Origin: Pipra filicauda
Taxonomy: Eukaryota > Chordata > Aves > Passeriformes > Pipridae
Reading direction: 5' to 3'
NCBI RefSeq assembly: GCF_003945595.2
Contig: NW_024104421.1
Location: 9,548,001 to 9,612,000, forward strand
Length of the DNA: 64,000 nt
A model generated the notes under the pieces. The model made no database searches. It saw only the letters and a program-made list of their open reading frames with translations, and had not been told where the DNA came from. Shown here piece by piece: positions 1-12,400 of the stretch. How positions within the stretch are numbered: the stretch's first letter is position 1; every line of letters starts with the position of its first letter. The position numbers and the translations under genes are program-made.

Positions 1-302
1 TAAAATCCACTGCAAACAAGGAAATAGTTGTGATATTTTAATGAGCACGTTACAGGTTTTAATCTGTTTATAACTCAATTTGCCAAGTTAAGAGATCATT
101 TCTGTTCAGAAGCAAACAGTTGGTTGCTATGTTAGCATTCCTCCCTTCTGCCTTCATGCCACCACCATATTTTGGACTTGGCTGTTATGAAAAGTTTAGT
201 CTACCCAGGCTTTGTTTGGCATAGAGGTGCCCTGCTAAATCTTTGTCTTCAATTTGAGAACTGTGGGCAATAATTCATTTACCTCACTTCTTTTTTCACA
301 AG

Positions 303-499
303 CTATCAACCCATGTTCCAAAAAGGTCTGCGATCCCAATGCTGACTGTGTTTACCTCGGACCAAATCAGCACAAATGTACCTGTCAGGAAGGTTACAGA
401 GGGGATGGTCAGATCTGCTTACCTGTAGACCTTTGCCAAGCAGCACACGGGAACTGCCCTGCACAGTCCACCATTTGCATCTATGACAGTCCAGGAAAG
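303..499 (+). CDS. STAB2: STAB2 exon a1: EGF-like repeat plus half of the next
   Basis: Starts in phase 1 after TTTTTCACAAG and ends in phase 0 at donor AAAG|GTCAGT. Encodes a complete EGF-like repeat ([15 protein letters not shown], then [14 protein letters not shown]) and the first half of another ([11 protein letters not shown]). The upstream 302 bases are the end of an intron with nothing recognisable. The 1022-bp intron that follows is also empty. Confidence 0.92.
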
Positions 500-3400
500 G
501 TCAGTGCTAAAAGAGGGCCCCAGATGTTTCCTATGGCAACTGCCTAAGAAGAAATAATGCTTTGTCTCCAAAAAGGAACCATGCAGGTGTGGAAACAGGT
601 CTCAAGGAGATCAAACTCTATTCCTAGATTTGGCATAAGCCAAATTGATGAAGAGTGAGTCCCTTTAGCTCCCTTTTCAATGTATATATATCATGTTTCC
701 CACTCTGGAAATGGAAATGGCAACGGTGTTCTTTTTTCTGAGAGTATTTTGGCTCTGATTTGCCTCCCCAAAATGGAGGCATTGAAATTAATCTTCTCCC
801 GGTTAAATTTTGTCTCTCTGACCACAGAGGGCTTGTAGGACTAGTACACAGGTACCACAGATACACACCTGAAGTTAGTTTATTTAGGAAAGAAGTAATC
901 TGGGTCTTTGGGAACAATCAATGGGTGGCACTTTATATAGACTGCACATTATTCATGATGTTGAGAACTGGCTCAGATTTCAGTGTGTAAAACTCACATC
1001 ATCAAAAAAGCAAGACTTGAGAAGACCATGCCAGGTTTGCTTGGAAACCCTGAAGAGCCAAAAAGGGACTCAATCACCCAGAGTCGTTCTGCAGTTCATG
1101 TTCATGTCTCGATGAGCTGCACATAGCTGACACCCACAGGCTGGTGTGTACAACAGCAGTGATGATACACCTCACTTAATGGTGTGCTTGGGCACTCCTT
1201 TCAGGAAGCAGAGGGCTGTGGGCTGGAACAGAGGTAAAAAAATTGACCTAGCCACACTGATTCTAAATGTTCTCTGTCAGAAAAGGGAATCTACAGGGCT
1301 TTATCTGAAGAAAATTTATATGAGAGTCAGTAGTCTTCTGGAGTGGATAAAACCTGGAAAGGAGCTGTATAAATATGGGTAAGCTTTATATTTGCATTTG
1401 AACTCACCAGGTGATTAACTAAGGCTCATTGTCTTCAAACTCTAGTTCCAGAAAGTGTGCTGAAAACCACAACTTGTGCATGGCTAATTTTTCTCTCCCC
1501 TCTCACATCCTTCTGATTTAGTCTCACTGTGAATGCAAGGAACATTATACAAACTTTGTACCTGGGAAAGGATGCAGCATGATGGACATCTGTGAAACAA
1601 ACAACACCTGCCATAAAAGAGCTAAATGCTTAACAGTTGCACCAGGACAGATTACGTGAGTCTTTTTGCTTATTAAAGTTTCACACGGTTTCTCTCTCCT
1701 CCCCCAGTAATGGGTTGCTAAAACGAATGCAGTGGATGAACACCTCCTGAAGTTATCATTAATCTTTATCTTTATCAGGGGCAAATCACAAGATTTAATG
1801 GGGTTAGGGTCAGCCAATTAGCATAGTGTTAGATTTCATCAGACCATTTGGTAATACCTGTTAAGTTTCATTTTTATAGCACTCAGAGGTCATTTCTACA
1901 CTAGTAAATAAAAAGAACCAAAACCTCTTTTCTCTTTCTGAGGACAAGCAGCATTGTCTGTCTTACAGCTAAAGTCTCTTCCAAAACAGAGTAACTGCCT
2001 CCTGGCAGCAGTCCCTGGCACATGCTATCCCTTCGACTGTGCCCAGGCACTGCCTGGGAAAATGCTACTTGGTGTGGGCCAGAAACATGCCAGGCAGCAT
2101 GCTAAAAATTAATCAGCATTAATTATCATGGAACAGTGCTGAAGCCCTGCCTCTTTTTAGTATACTAATACAGATACAACTAGGGAATCTGACCCCCATG
2201 CTGTGAAAGCAGCACCAAATTCGGAAGATTCCTCAAAATCTCGAGTCAAGCAGGTGGGAAACCGCAAAATTTCTGGAAGAGTTTGTTTTCCTGTACAGAA
2301 GTATGCTACACAGATGTTAGGAAGAAATTCAATTTTTAACACTTAACTTAACAAAGCTCTCTTTGTTAAGCCAATTCTCACAGAATTTGGCTTACATGTT
2401 TCTGTAGGCCAGTGATGGCAAGAACTGGGTATAAAGAGCTGTTCCTGAAATGTTAGTTTTCAGGAGCTGAGAGTTTGAATGCCAAAAACAAGACAGGCCA
2501 TTAATTGTAGGTAGGAATAAATTATCATATAGATCTGTAGACAGAAAGCATTCACTCAGGAAAGTATTTTTATTGCCAGTTCTTGTGTCATCAAGGAGCT
2601 TTCTCTCGCAGTGTAATATCTACATCACTTTTATGGAAGCTATTGTGCATTTCAAACAAATTTATCTAGAATATCCTCTAGTTCAGTTCTAGACCACAGT
2701 ATATGACTCAAACTGCTTAGTGTATACTCATGCTATACTTAGAGCACTTGAGTTGAAACTTTAAAATAAAATTCCACATCACACAAATCAGGAGGGTTTT
2801 TTTCCCCTAATTAATCATTGTTTCACTGTTGCAACAGAATTTTCAAAAGCTGAGGAAGTTTTGAGAATTTCAGAATGGGAAAATGAAAAATTTTGAGTGG
2901 GGGATGGAAAAAAATAATCCAAATGCTTTACACATCATTCACTCAATGACACTTAATGGCAAAAACAAGTACAAAAGAATGGAGTGGGATCCAAATCAAA
3001 ATAAACTACCTATTTGGCAAAAAAATTGAAACTGTATTGAACAGTTTCCAACTAAGGAAAACCCATTTATAAAAGAGGAAATTTACAAAGAAAAACATTG
3101 ATTGGAAAATGTGGGCACAATAAATTAATTCTGATAAGTCACAGACTGTATTTTGGCTGCATCCCAGATTTTAAATGTATTTGGGAGGGCTTTTTTTGTC
3201 GTTGTTTTTTTCCTTCTTCTAAAACATAAAACTGTAACAGAGGCATTGCATTGCATTGCCTCCTTTCCATTGTTTTGCATTTTGATTTTATTAAGGATAC
3301 AGTTATGCTATTAGCTTTCTCCATACAGACAGTTCTACTTACTCCAGAATCAAATGACTTGTAAAGGAATAAATCTCTCATACAGGCAAAGATTGAAAAA

Positions 3401-6400
3401 AGACAAACATTTAGTTTGTGAATATAACATAGGAACCTCCTCAAAAGTCAAAATCTCCTCTGTTTTATGTTCCACATACATCTTTCCTGAGTGAGTACTG
3501 ACACTTTTCTATAGCACTACTTCAGCACAGTAATCATGTTCAGCCTTACCCAGAAGCTACGAAGCTTCAGCCAGTGCAGAATTACACTGCATATTAGATC
3601 ATAACCTCTCTGGTTTCTGAGGAGAAATGCCTTTCCATCGCTTAAACTCTATTCTTTCTCAATCCCATTCTTATTTTTACTCTATGTCTTCAATGCAGAA
3701 ATTAGTAGCTTCATAAACCAAAACTCTATCATAGAGGTTTGGTAAAATGGAGACAGAAAGCTGATGTTTCCTCTTATAGTGAGATAAAAGTTTTCTTCCC
3801 TGTTCTCCGAGCAAGCTGAAATAGTAATGATTTCCATCTTTTTCAGTCCTGCCTATACTGTCTGTGCAGCATACCATGAAAATATCAAACAGCTAAGCTT
3901 AGGTAGTCCAGTAGAGTTTGTTGTAAAGCTGCACCCAGCCCATACACCATGCAACCAAAGCAATACCTGTAAATCCATATACACTATGAGTTGCAAAGCA
4001 GTTTCTCCAGACAAAGCTAAGACAAAACAGACCTAGTCATTCACCCAGCTGGTCTTTCCCAAACCCTGCCACACAGAGTAAATTACCTCATCAGATAAAT
4101 TACTTCATCAGAAGGGGTGATGGGTTCAATCCCGTGCAGTAGGTGCTAACCTGTAATTGCTAAATGCTTTCCTTCAGCATACAAATCCAAACTATGTTGC
4201 TTGGATGCCCACTCAGTTATAAGCAGTATTGTCCTCAGAAGGGAAGTTTCAAACTAGGTAGGTACTTCTGCAGTTCATTGTGACCCTGGAAATGATAGCC
4301 AAAAAAAATTACTCTGTTTAACCACCTGCTTCTTTATGGACATTTGATGAAAAAGAGAAGAGAGCTTTATTTTGAAACCTTAATCTGATTTGTGCAATAT
4401 TTCAAGGGTAGTTCCTTTTTTCTACTAAACTATTTCTCAGCTCCTTTGAATGCTCAGGTTTTTTCTTCTCTGTTCAGAAGTGGAAGGGGGCTGTCAACAT
4501 CAATACAGCAATGTTTACCCCACCAGAAGAAAGGGATGAGCTCCCAAGGAACAGATGCTCCTCTATCCCACCCCTAAACCTTCCATCTGGGCTCCACAGT
4601 CATACTCTCTCTGCACAAGAGATACCCTTAAAACAAAGAGGACTCACCATCAGAATCACATTCTAAAAATTTAAGATGCTTTTAGACTGCCCTTTTTACC
4701 CAGGATCAGAAAGAATCAAAGCTTGAGCCTCTTATCCCAAAATGCAGCACCCCTCTGAGACTGTATGCAGCTCCCCAGATTGCAGGGACTCTGGGGATTT
4801 TTACTATTGCTATCTCTAGAGATACAGCAGAGACCATATGTGGCAAACAGGAGAGGGTTCAGCATCGGGTTGATACTGCTGTGGGGCAGATGTGAGTGGC
4901 AGATGTGTATTTCTAACAGCCAGCACATGCAAATTATTAGGCCATTAGTTATATAAAGAACATTTTTTGCTCACACAAAGTAATGTTCCTTCTCTAATGA
5001 TGCCATTAGAAAAAATATCCAGAGAGATGAATCATTAGGGATAGGGCTTATGTGAATACTGAACGCACTGCAGACTTAATTAGGAAAGGCACAATTAAAA
5101 GCCAGTGTTTGACAACACATACCATATAGCTGTTTAGCTTCCTAAATATAGTTAGGGTTTTATTCTGTTTGTGTGTTGATGTGTGCCTGCTTTAATTTTA
5201 GCACTAAGGATGAGTAATGACTGAGGTGACAGCTCTAGCCAGTCTCCCGAGTGCAGGCAAGGAGGGGCTGATTTCCTGAAGACTGCAACAGAAAGAACTC
5301 AGGTTGGCAAAATCAGCAGGCATCAATGGCCCCTCACACTGAGAAGGCTTGAAGAGTCCAGATGTTTTGGAAAGTATTAATCACCTCTCCTGGAGAACAA
5401 TCAGGCTGACACAAGGTCAAGGCACACCCAAAACCTAGTTGCTTTTCAAAATGCACAACCATTTGTACCCACCAGCACCTAATAGCAAGCATATGTCAAT
5501 CACATTGACAACCAACGATTTCTTCCCCACCTCTCTCATGAAGCTGAGGTCTTTCATGGCCACAATATTGCATTTCCATAAGAAGTGTTCCCTCCCTTAT
5601 AGGACAGGAAATGTAAGGCTGATGCTTGTGGTGGTTCTTTCATAAGTTTCCTTTACATTTTGCCTTGACTGCTGCACACTACTTCAAATGTAGTGGACAT
5701 TGAGCCCATCTTGAGGCATTGCCTGCCCATCTCTTGAGCACTGCAACCTGAATTTGTTTTAGACACCCATAGTACTGGGTCAGGCATTCTTCACTGGTAT
5801 CTCTCACAGGCTGGAATGCCCAGGCAACAGCCAAGGTGTTACATACGAGATGTTATTTCAGTACAGAGACAGCAACAACACAACATATACATCTAAAAAA
5901 GCATGGGATTCTGTGCTTCAGCAGCTCCAGGGAAAAAAAAGATAATGTTGAAAGTACAAGTATTATTACCAAAATCATTGCATTTCTTAAATGGCAGGGT
6001 AACAAACCACAACTTTACTTTGTTGAAAGGACTGACAACCTTGTCTGCTTTTTCTACAAGACCCATACAGCTAGTGCAAGGACTGATGAGCTGCCATCTC
6101 CCAATTTAACTACCATTAATCCTGTAAAATCCCACATCATGAGTGAGGTCTTCACAAAACAGCCTCTCCGCTGCCAAGGTAACACCCTACACATTTATTC
6201 TGTACCCACTCCTCGCCCACAAACAGGCAGGTTCAGTAGCTTTCTGGGCTCCAGCAATCACAACATTTTGGGACCAGAGGCTGCACTGCAGCCAGGGATG
6301 TCAAATAGCCCCTGTTCAAAGGAGTCCAGCAAGACAGACACTGCTCCCTCCTGGCCCAGCTGACAGGACAACATCATGACAGGAGAACAGGCAAGAAGCC

Positions 6401-9400
6401 ATCAGGCTGCCCTGCACAGTGACATACTTCACAGCATGCAGAAGCAAAGATTAAACTAAAATGCGTTGGTGCTCCCTGAAAATGTCTTCAGAGAAGCAAT
6501 AGGTAACACCTGGTGCCAGTTTATTATGACACTACAAGGCACCAGCACACAGCTAAAGTCACAATCTCTTCACAGGTGTACATGCCAGGGGGGTTCCGTG
6601 GGGAATGGTTTTATGTGCTATGGAAACATCATGGAGCGCCTCCGAGACCTGAATGCAGAAGTGGGAGGACGGTGGCAAGGCAAGCTGACATCCACCCTAT
6701 CACTTCTGGGTAAGTAACCATACTCAGGCAGCTCCTGCCCAGTGGGTTGATCTTACCCTGTCTTCCCCAAGCCCCCCTGCCACAGGAAGGTGCCACAAAC
6801 AGCATGGCACAGTGCATGTGACTCACTGCAAAGTCCTCAGACCATGTAAAGCTGCTTTGCTCATCACGCCACACAGTGTGCAAGAACTTCCAAGCAGGAA
6901 TGCTAAACTTATTTCCTCAGCCCCTCACACATCATTTTATATCACCAGTGGATTTTGTCCCGTAGTGTAATAAGTGGGATCATCCCACTTCTTCTTCCCT
7001 GCCCCCACTGATTTGGACAATTGAGATTAGATCCAGAACAGCACACAGTAGTCCACCAAAACCACTGTCATTCCCAGCTGGGTCTCTCTTCCCCAGTCCC
7101 TAGCCAGCAGCAGCAGCATTGCTTTCACCAGGAAAGAGGCTGAAGGCAAGATGATGGGACTGATCCATCCATTGTCTCCATCAACCTTAGGACCCCCCCA
7201 GCAGAGCACCTCAGCCATAGCTGGGTGGTCTTCACATTCCAAACTGCCTGAAGAGGTGAGATGGAGCCCCTATCAGGGCTCACAGCTTCCAGCTCTTCAT
7301 AGTTACTGCAGTCACCTTGTGAAGTGAACAGCATAACTGCCTTCATCATCTTCTGTTTCACGGCCAAAAATTTGAGCTATGAACAAACACTGCTAAAACT
7401 GAGCTGGATCTTTGAGTTAAACTTGTAAATATGAAAAAAAAATCTTCTGTTTAATATAATTTGTTCAGTCCTTTTCACAGAGCCCAGCAATTAAAATGAA
7501 GAGTATTAATTCCTAACTAGAAGGGAATGAGAATCCCCAATAGCTGGCCAAGGGCAAAACCTGGCAGTGACCTTCACATTCAGCACTGAAGACCAATACC
7601 CATTGCCTCAGCACTGAGCGCTCAGCTGCAGTTTCTTTATGTATTTCTCCTTCTGTGTTTGAAAAATGCCCAATGTGCTGAGTACCACCATTTGTTAACA
7701 ATCCAGATTTTTTGTTCTTTGGTTGTGTTTTGGACATAAATATGCTGTATGATTTACTAGCCAGAAGCTACAAAGACACATAAACCACATAGGTTATCTT
7801 ACATTACATTCATTACACATTGGTGTCTTTCAAAAGCTAAGAATATACAGATGTTTTGTAAGATAACCTATTAATTTTGAGATACAACACACCTGTAATG
7901 ACTGTAAATATTTCTTCAGTTCTGATTTTATACCTCTAGAAAAAGAGCTGAATATTAGAAATATTTAATGCTTTCAGCTGTAGAACCAGTGGTCTCATGC
8001 TGCTGTCTTGGACACAGAAAAAGCCGCTGGGTAGTAAATGAACTCTAATTAACTTTTGGTGCATCAGTTTTGATTACCAGTTTTGTGTTTGCTGATATTT
8101 GCACTACCAGCAGGTTATCCCGCACCCCATGGAGACTGAATTGATTTAAAGCAGAAGGCTGTCTTCCTGTAAGGACACATCTCCAAAGAAACTATTGGTT
8201 TCATGTTCATTGCCCTGGCCTGCATGCCACAGAAGCATTCTGAATGTTCTGCCTCATCCCTGTGTCAAATATGCAGCAGCACCTGGATTTCACATCCCAT
8301 CTGTCTCTCATCTTTTAACAACTTGGATTCAGAATCTTAAATTAACATTTAATAACCACAGACAGTATTCTTTCTTATTCTGCCCTTGCATACTTTGCAT
8401 AGTCCCTTTGTCCAATGAGCTTTTCGATAGGCATTTAAACTTTTTTATTTCCTCTTCTCATAAGAAAATACCTACGAATGGCCGCTGAGCACTCTGGGAC
8501 CATTTACTGTGCTTGTACCAACAAACAAGGGGCTCAAAGGTACAAATGTAAGTAAGCAAGATAAAGGGATTTACATTAGGGGGAATTTGGCTCCTTCAGA
8601 AATCTCTCATCTGTGTTGTAAGTGTTTTGATTGAAAAGATACAGAAGAACTCTTTGCTCTAGTACACTTCTGGACACATTTATATCTAGGGGCCAGAGAT
8701 TGTATTGTTCCTACTTGAAAGAAAAACAAAATAATTTGGTGAGTTAGGGTAAAACACTCTCATGCTTCAAGTTTTGGACTGTCTTACATGTCTATGATCA
8801 AAGTCTTTTCACTTGGTCGAGACAGGGGCTGAATTAAGATCTGAACTGCCAGCAGGGAGGCCTGAAGGTCACCTTTTACATAAGGGGGATACAAAAAATA
8901 ATAGATTTAGTGAGAAAAAAGGAGGCTGATATGTAAGTAGTCAGCATCCATTACCTTCCACTGACATCAGGACAATTCTGGAGACACTTATTGCTTATAC
9001 AGGGACATAAGGGTGTAATGTGAGCTGAACTGAAACCAAGAGAAGTCTCCATTCAGATTCCATCACCTGACTTCAGAGGAAAACACATGATTTCAGAATG
9101 TAACAGCTGGAGAGGACAAAAAAGCATTCACCTTGACTTTTTTTTTTTTTTTTTTGATGAAGCCTACACTGAAATGCATCTCTGTTTCTCTGCTTTTCTA
9201 GATAAAGGATCTTCTGAATAATAAACAGAAAGCCCAGTACTTCACTAAACTCCATGTTATTGCTGGTCAACTTAACACAAGTAGCTTGAATAATACCAGT
9301 ATAATATATACTTTGACTGGGAAGTCAGGAGAGATATCAAAGGGAGAAAAGGTAAGTGGCCTTTCAGCCTACCACAGCAAGAATACTGCTCTCTGCTCCC

Positions 9401-12400
9401 TCGAAAAGGAGTAGGAAAGTTCCCTCTGCAGTGAGACATCAAGTGGAAGATAACTGTTGGATTATGAAAAAGCACAGCTGTGGCCATGCATTACAAGGAC
9501 TTCAAGTAAAACCTGAAATCTTGCAAGCGTCAAAGATCCCACTAAAACCAGCAAAAACAAAAATTACCTTTAGACATGTCTCACTGCTGAGTGACATAGC
9601 AGACTAAGACAGACTGCTCTAAAACTGTTTGCTAAAATGAAGTCATCTTAAATCTGCAGGCATGACCAATGAGGGAGGTGAGGGAGGAAGGGGAGGAGGA
9701 GCATTAAGAGAGCCCAAATGAAAGAAGAAGTGGCATGGGGAGGGAGAAGCCTAGCGTTTGTGCTGGAAACCTGTGTATACTGTTTACATGGAGCAAATAC
9801 TGACTGCACTGCAGAACCCACCTCCCACTGAGCATCAGCAGCCTTCAAACGATGTAGGAAATAGAAGCCTTCAGCATAAATAGAATGCACATGGCAATTA
9901 GCCATGAAAAATGAATAGTAGAGTTCATCATTAGCCCAGCTCATCTGATGTCAGTAAACATCAGGGCAGTCTGATGTCACAGTTCAAAACATTTGTTCCC
10001 TGCGGATGATATACTAGATTTTATAATCTAGAATTATTGTTCTTGGCCCATTAAGTGTCTCTTAATGGCTTGGGCCTATGTGGAGGCTGAAATCAAGTAC
10101 TTCTCATGTTTTGCAGTAGATCGGTGGCATCTGAGAAGAGAGATCTATTTTTTGTCTTCGATGAGTACACACTCCATTTCTAACAGGGAAATACCACTGC
10201 TGTCTGAGCCCTGTTTTTTTCCTGCAGGCTTCAGTACAGTGCAGAATCAGCAACATTTTATTATTTTAAATATACATATAATATAAGGAAATGGGTTGTA
10301 GTCCTTTGAGATTACAGAAGCTGAGCTTTTCAGTACAATGACATTTTAAATCATTTCCTGGCAGATTTTTATTAGTAGCAGTCATCAGAGCCCTTTCAGG
10401 TACACTGCTTTCACCACAGGACCTGTCCCTGTTTCTCTTCTGAACCATGCTGTCCTGGAACAAAAAGAACATGATCCTGATCCAAAGACAAAGGATTTTT
10501 TTCCATTTCCTTGATAAGCATTGGAAGCAGTCTTTAGCTTCCCCAGATTTAATTTTCTCAGGTTGGCAATGTAATGAGATCTTAGACTGCATTCAACATG
10601 TGTACTCGCTCTGTTGTCATTTCATAATAAAGAATTTATTATCCATTGCCTGGCTTCTTTCAGGATAATCAATTAAGAATAAGAATCCAAGGAGGAAGGA
10701 GGAAAGGGAAACTTTTGCAGGGAAATATTATTGCTTCCAATGGAATTCTGCACATTATTGACAAAGCCATGGACAATGTGGAGCCAACATTTGAAAGCAG
10801 CAAAGAGGTGAGCAATAAGCTATATACATGCAATGGCAAACTTCCTCTTAAAATAGTTTCACATTGATTGAATGCAAAGGAGGATGACTGACAGCAACTA
10901 AACAAACTCTACTGAGCCATCGTGCTTCAGCTCAGCAAAGCAACGTTCAAAGTGAAAGGTAATGACAGACTTTCCACAGCAAACAGACATATGCTCTTCT
11001 GCCAAACTATTTCATGGAGGATTTGGACTCACTGCATTTGAATGGTTCTTTGGAAAACTGGCAGTTATAATCAGTGAATTTCACTGAATTCCTGAAAAGC
11101 ATACTAAAAGAAGGGACATCTGAACAGATATCAAGCAAGATTTGTATTTAAAGTTGCAATTCCTCCCCCCAAAAGGCTAATATTATAAAACCCGGTGATT
11201 CTGGATGCTTTGGGGTTTTTGGTGATGTGCTTATCATACTTCCTTAAAAGTTCACTTCTTTATATGATGTTTTTGCAAATATTTTATTCCTCCACCCTTT
11301 CACACTGGGAATGAAGAGACAATAACCCTTTCCCCATATGCATACTGTTTTTTCTGTGGCTACACAGGACAATGACACACTCTAACTATATTCCACTATA
11401 GCACCAAGACAAGCCATTTCCAGGCACCACCAGTCACCCAAATAAAAAGGAAACCAAAATGTATTCAATCTGTAATAACTGAGACTTGCGCAGTAACTCA
11501 AGAAGTGTCTTATAAGAACTGGCATTTATTCCATGTCCCCAACTAAAACAAATCTTATTTCAGGAAACCATAATGTCAGTACTTCAACATAATGGAAGAT
11601 ACAGCCAATTTACATCTTTGATAGAGGTAAGGATACAGAAAAGCAATTACGTAAAGCTATTTCAGGTGTTATTCAATATTAATATTTCACTTTCATTTCT
11701 AAACCAAAACAGAAAACTGGCCTGGGAATGGATTTGCAGCAGGACAACAGGCCTTACACAGTCTTTGTTCCAAGTAATGAGGCTTTGAATAATATGAAAG
11801 CTGAGGTTCTGGATTACCTGCTTTCTGCACAGGTATAATCTTTCTATAACGCAAATCTTTCTCAGATAGGAGATGCATACATATGTTGTCCAGTATGACC
11901 AAGGTTTAAAGCCATCTCTAACAATTAAAAGATCAAGACAACACCTAGAGGGGAAGGGGATTTGGAGTCTCCCATCACATATAGAGACAATGATCCTCCA
12001 CACCAGGCCCCCAGTCCTCTGCTCTTGCCCAGACAGCCACATGGCAAAGCCCCAAACCCTCTCCCAAAAGGTGTCACCCTTGGTGGGAACAGTCAAGATG
12101 CCACAAGGGCCCCACTGCATGGGAGACACTGCTGGTGGGTTCTCAGGAGGTGGATATTGGTGTCCTGTCCCCCGGACACCTCCTGCCTCTCCCAACACAC
12201 ATGCAAGGCATGGAAGGCCCACGTCAAAATAATAGGTAGGAGCGAGGATATGGAATGTCAGGGTGTATGCCACAAGCTGAGCACCACCACTGACAAGGGG
12301 TTTCTCGTGCACCTGCCAGTGGTGCTGTTCTCTTCACCATGGCCTCTCAACAGGTCAGGCTGGGTTTGTGTGACTCTGTTTGGGGTAAAATAGCCTCTTT

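Noticed and set aside
5836..6363. + strand open frame of 175 codons in the 4.9-kb intron
   Set aside because: No domain, low-complexity Ser/Thr/Pro composition, a shorter frame overlaps it, and the STAB2 reading phase already joins across it without needing an exon.
11662..12312. Antisense open frame of 216 codons, the longest in the window
   Set aside because: It overlaps coding exon a8 on the other strand and continues through a GC-richer intron. It shows no recognisable domain and its composition is not protein-like; best seen as a chance frame.
12276..12330. Imperfect hairpin (AGCACCACCACTG with CAGTGGTGCT) considered as a small RNA
   Set aside because: The stem is short with a bulge, and there is no sign of a precursor-like extended duplex.
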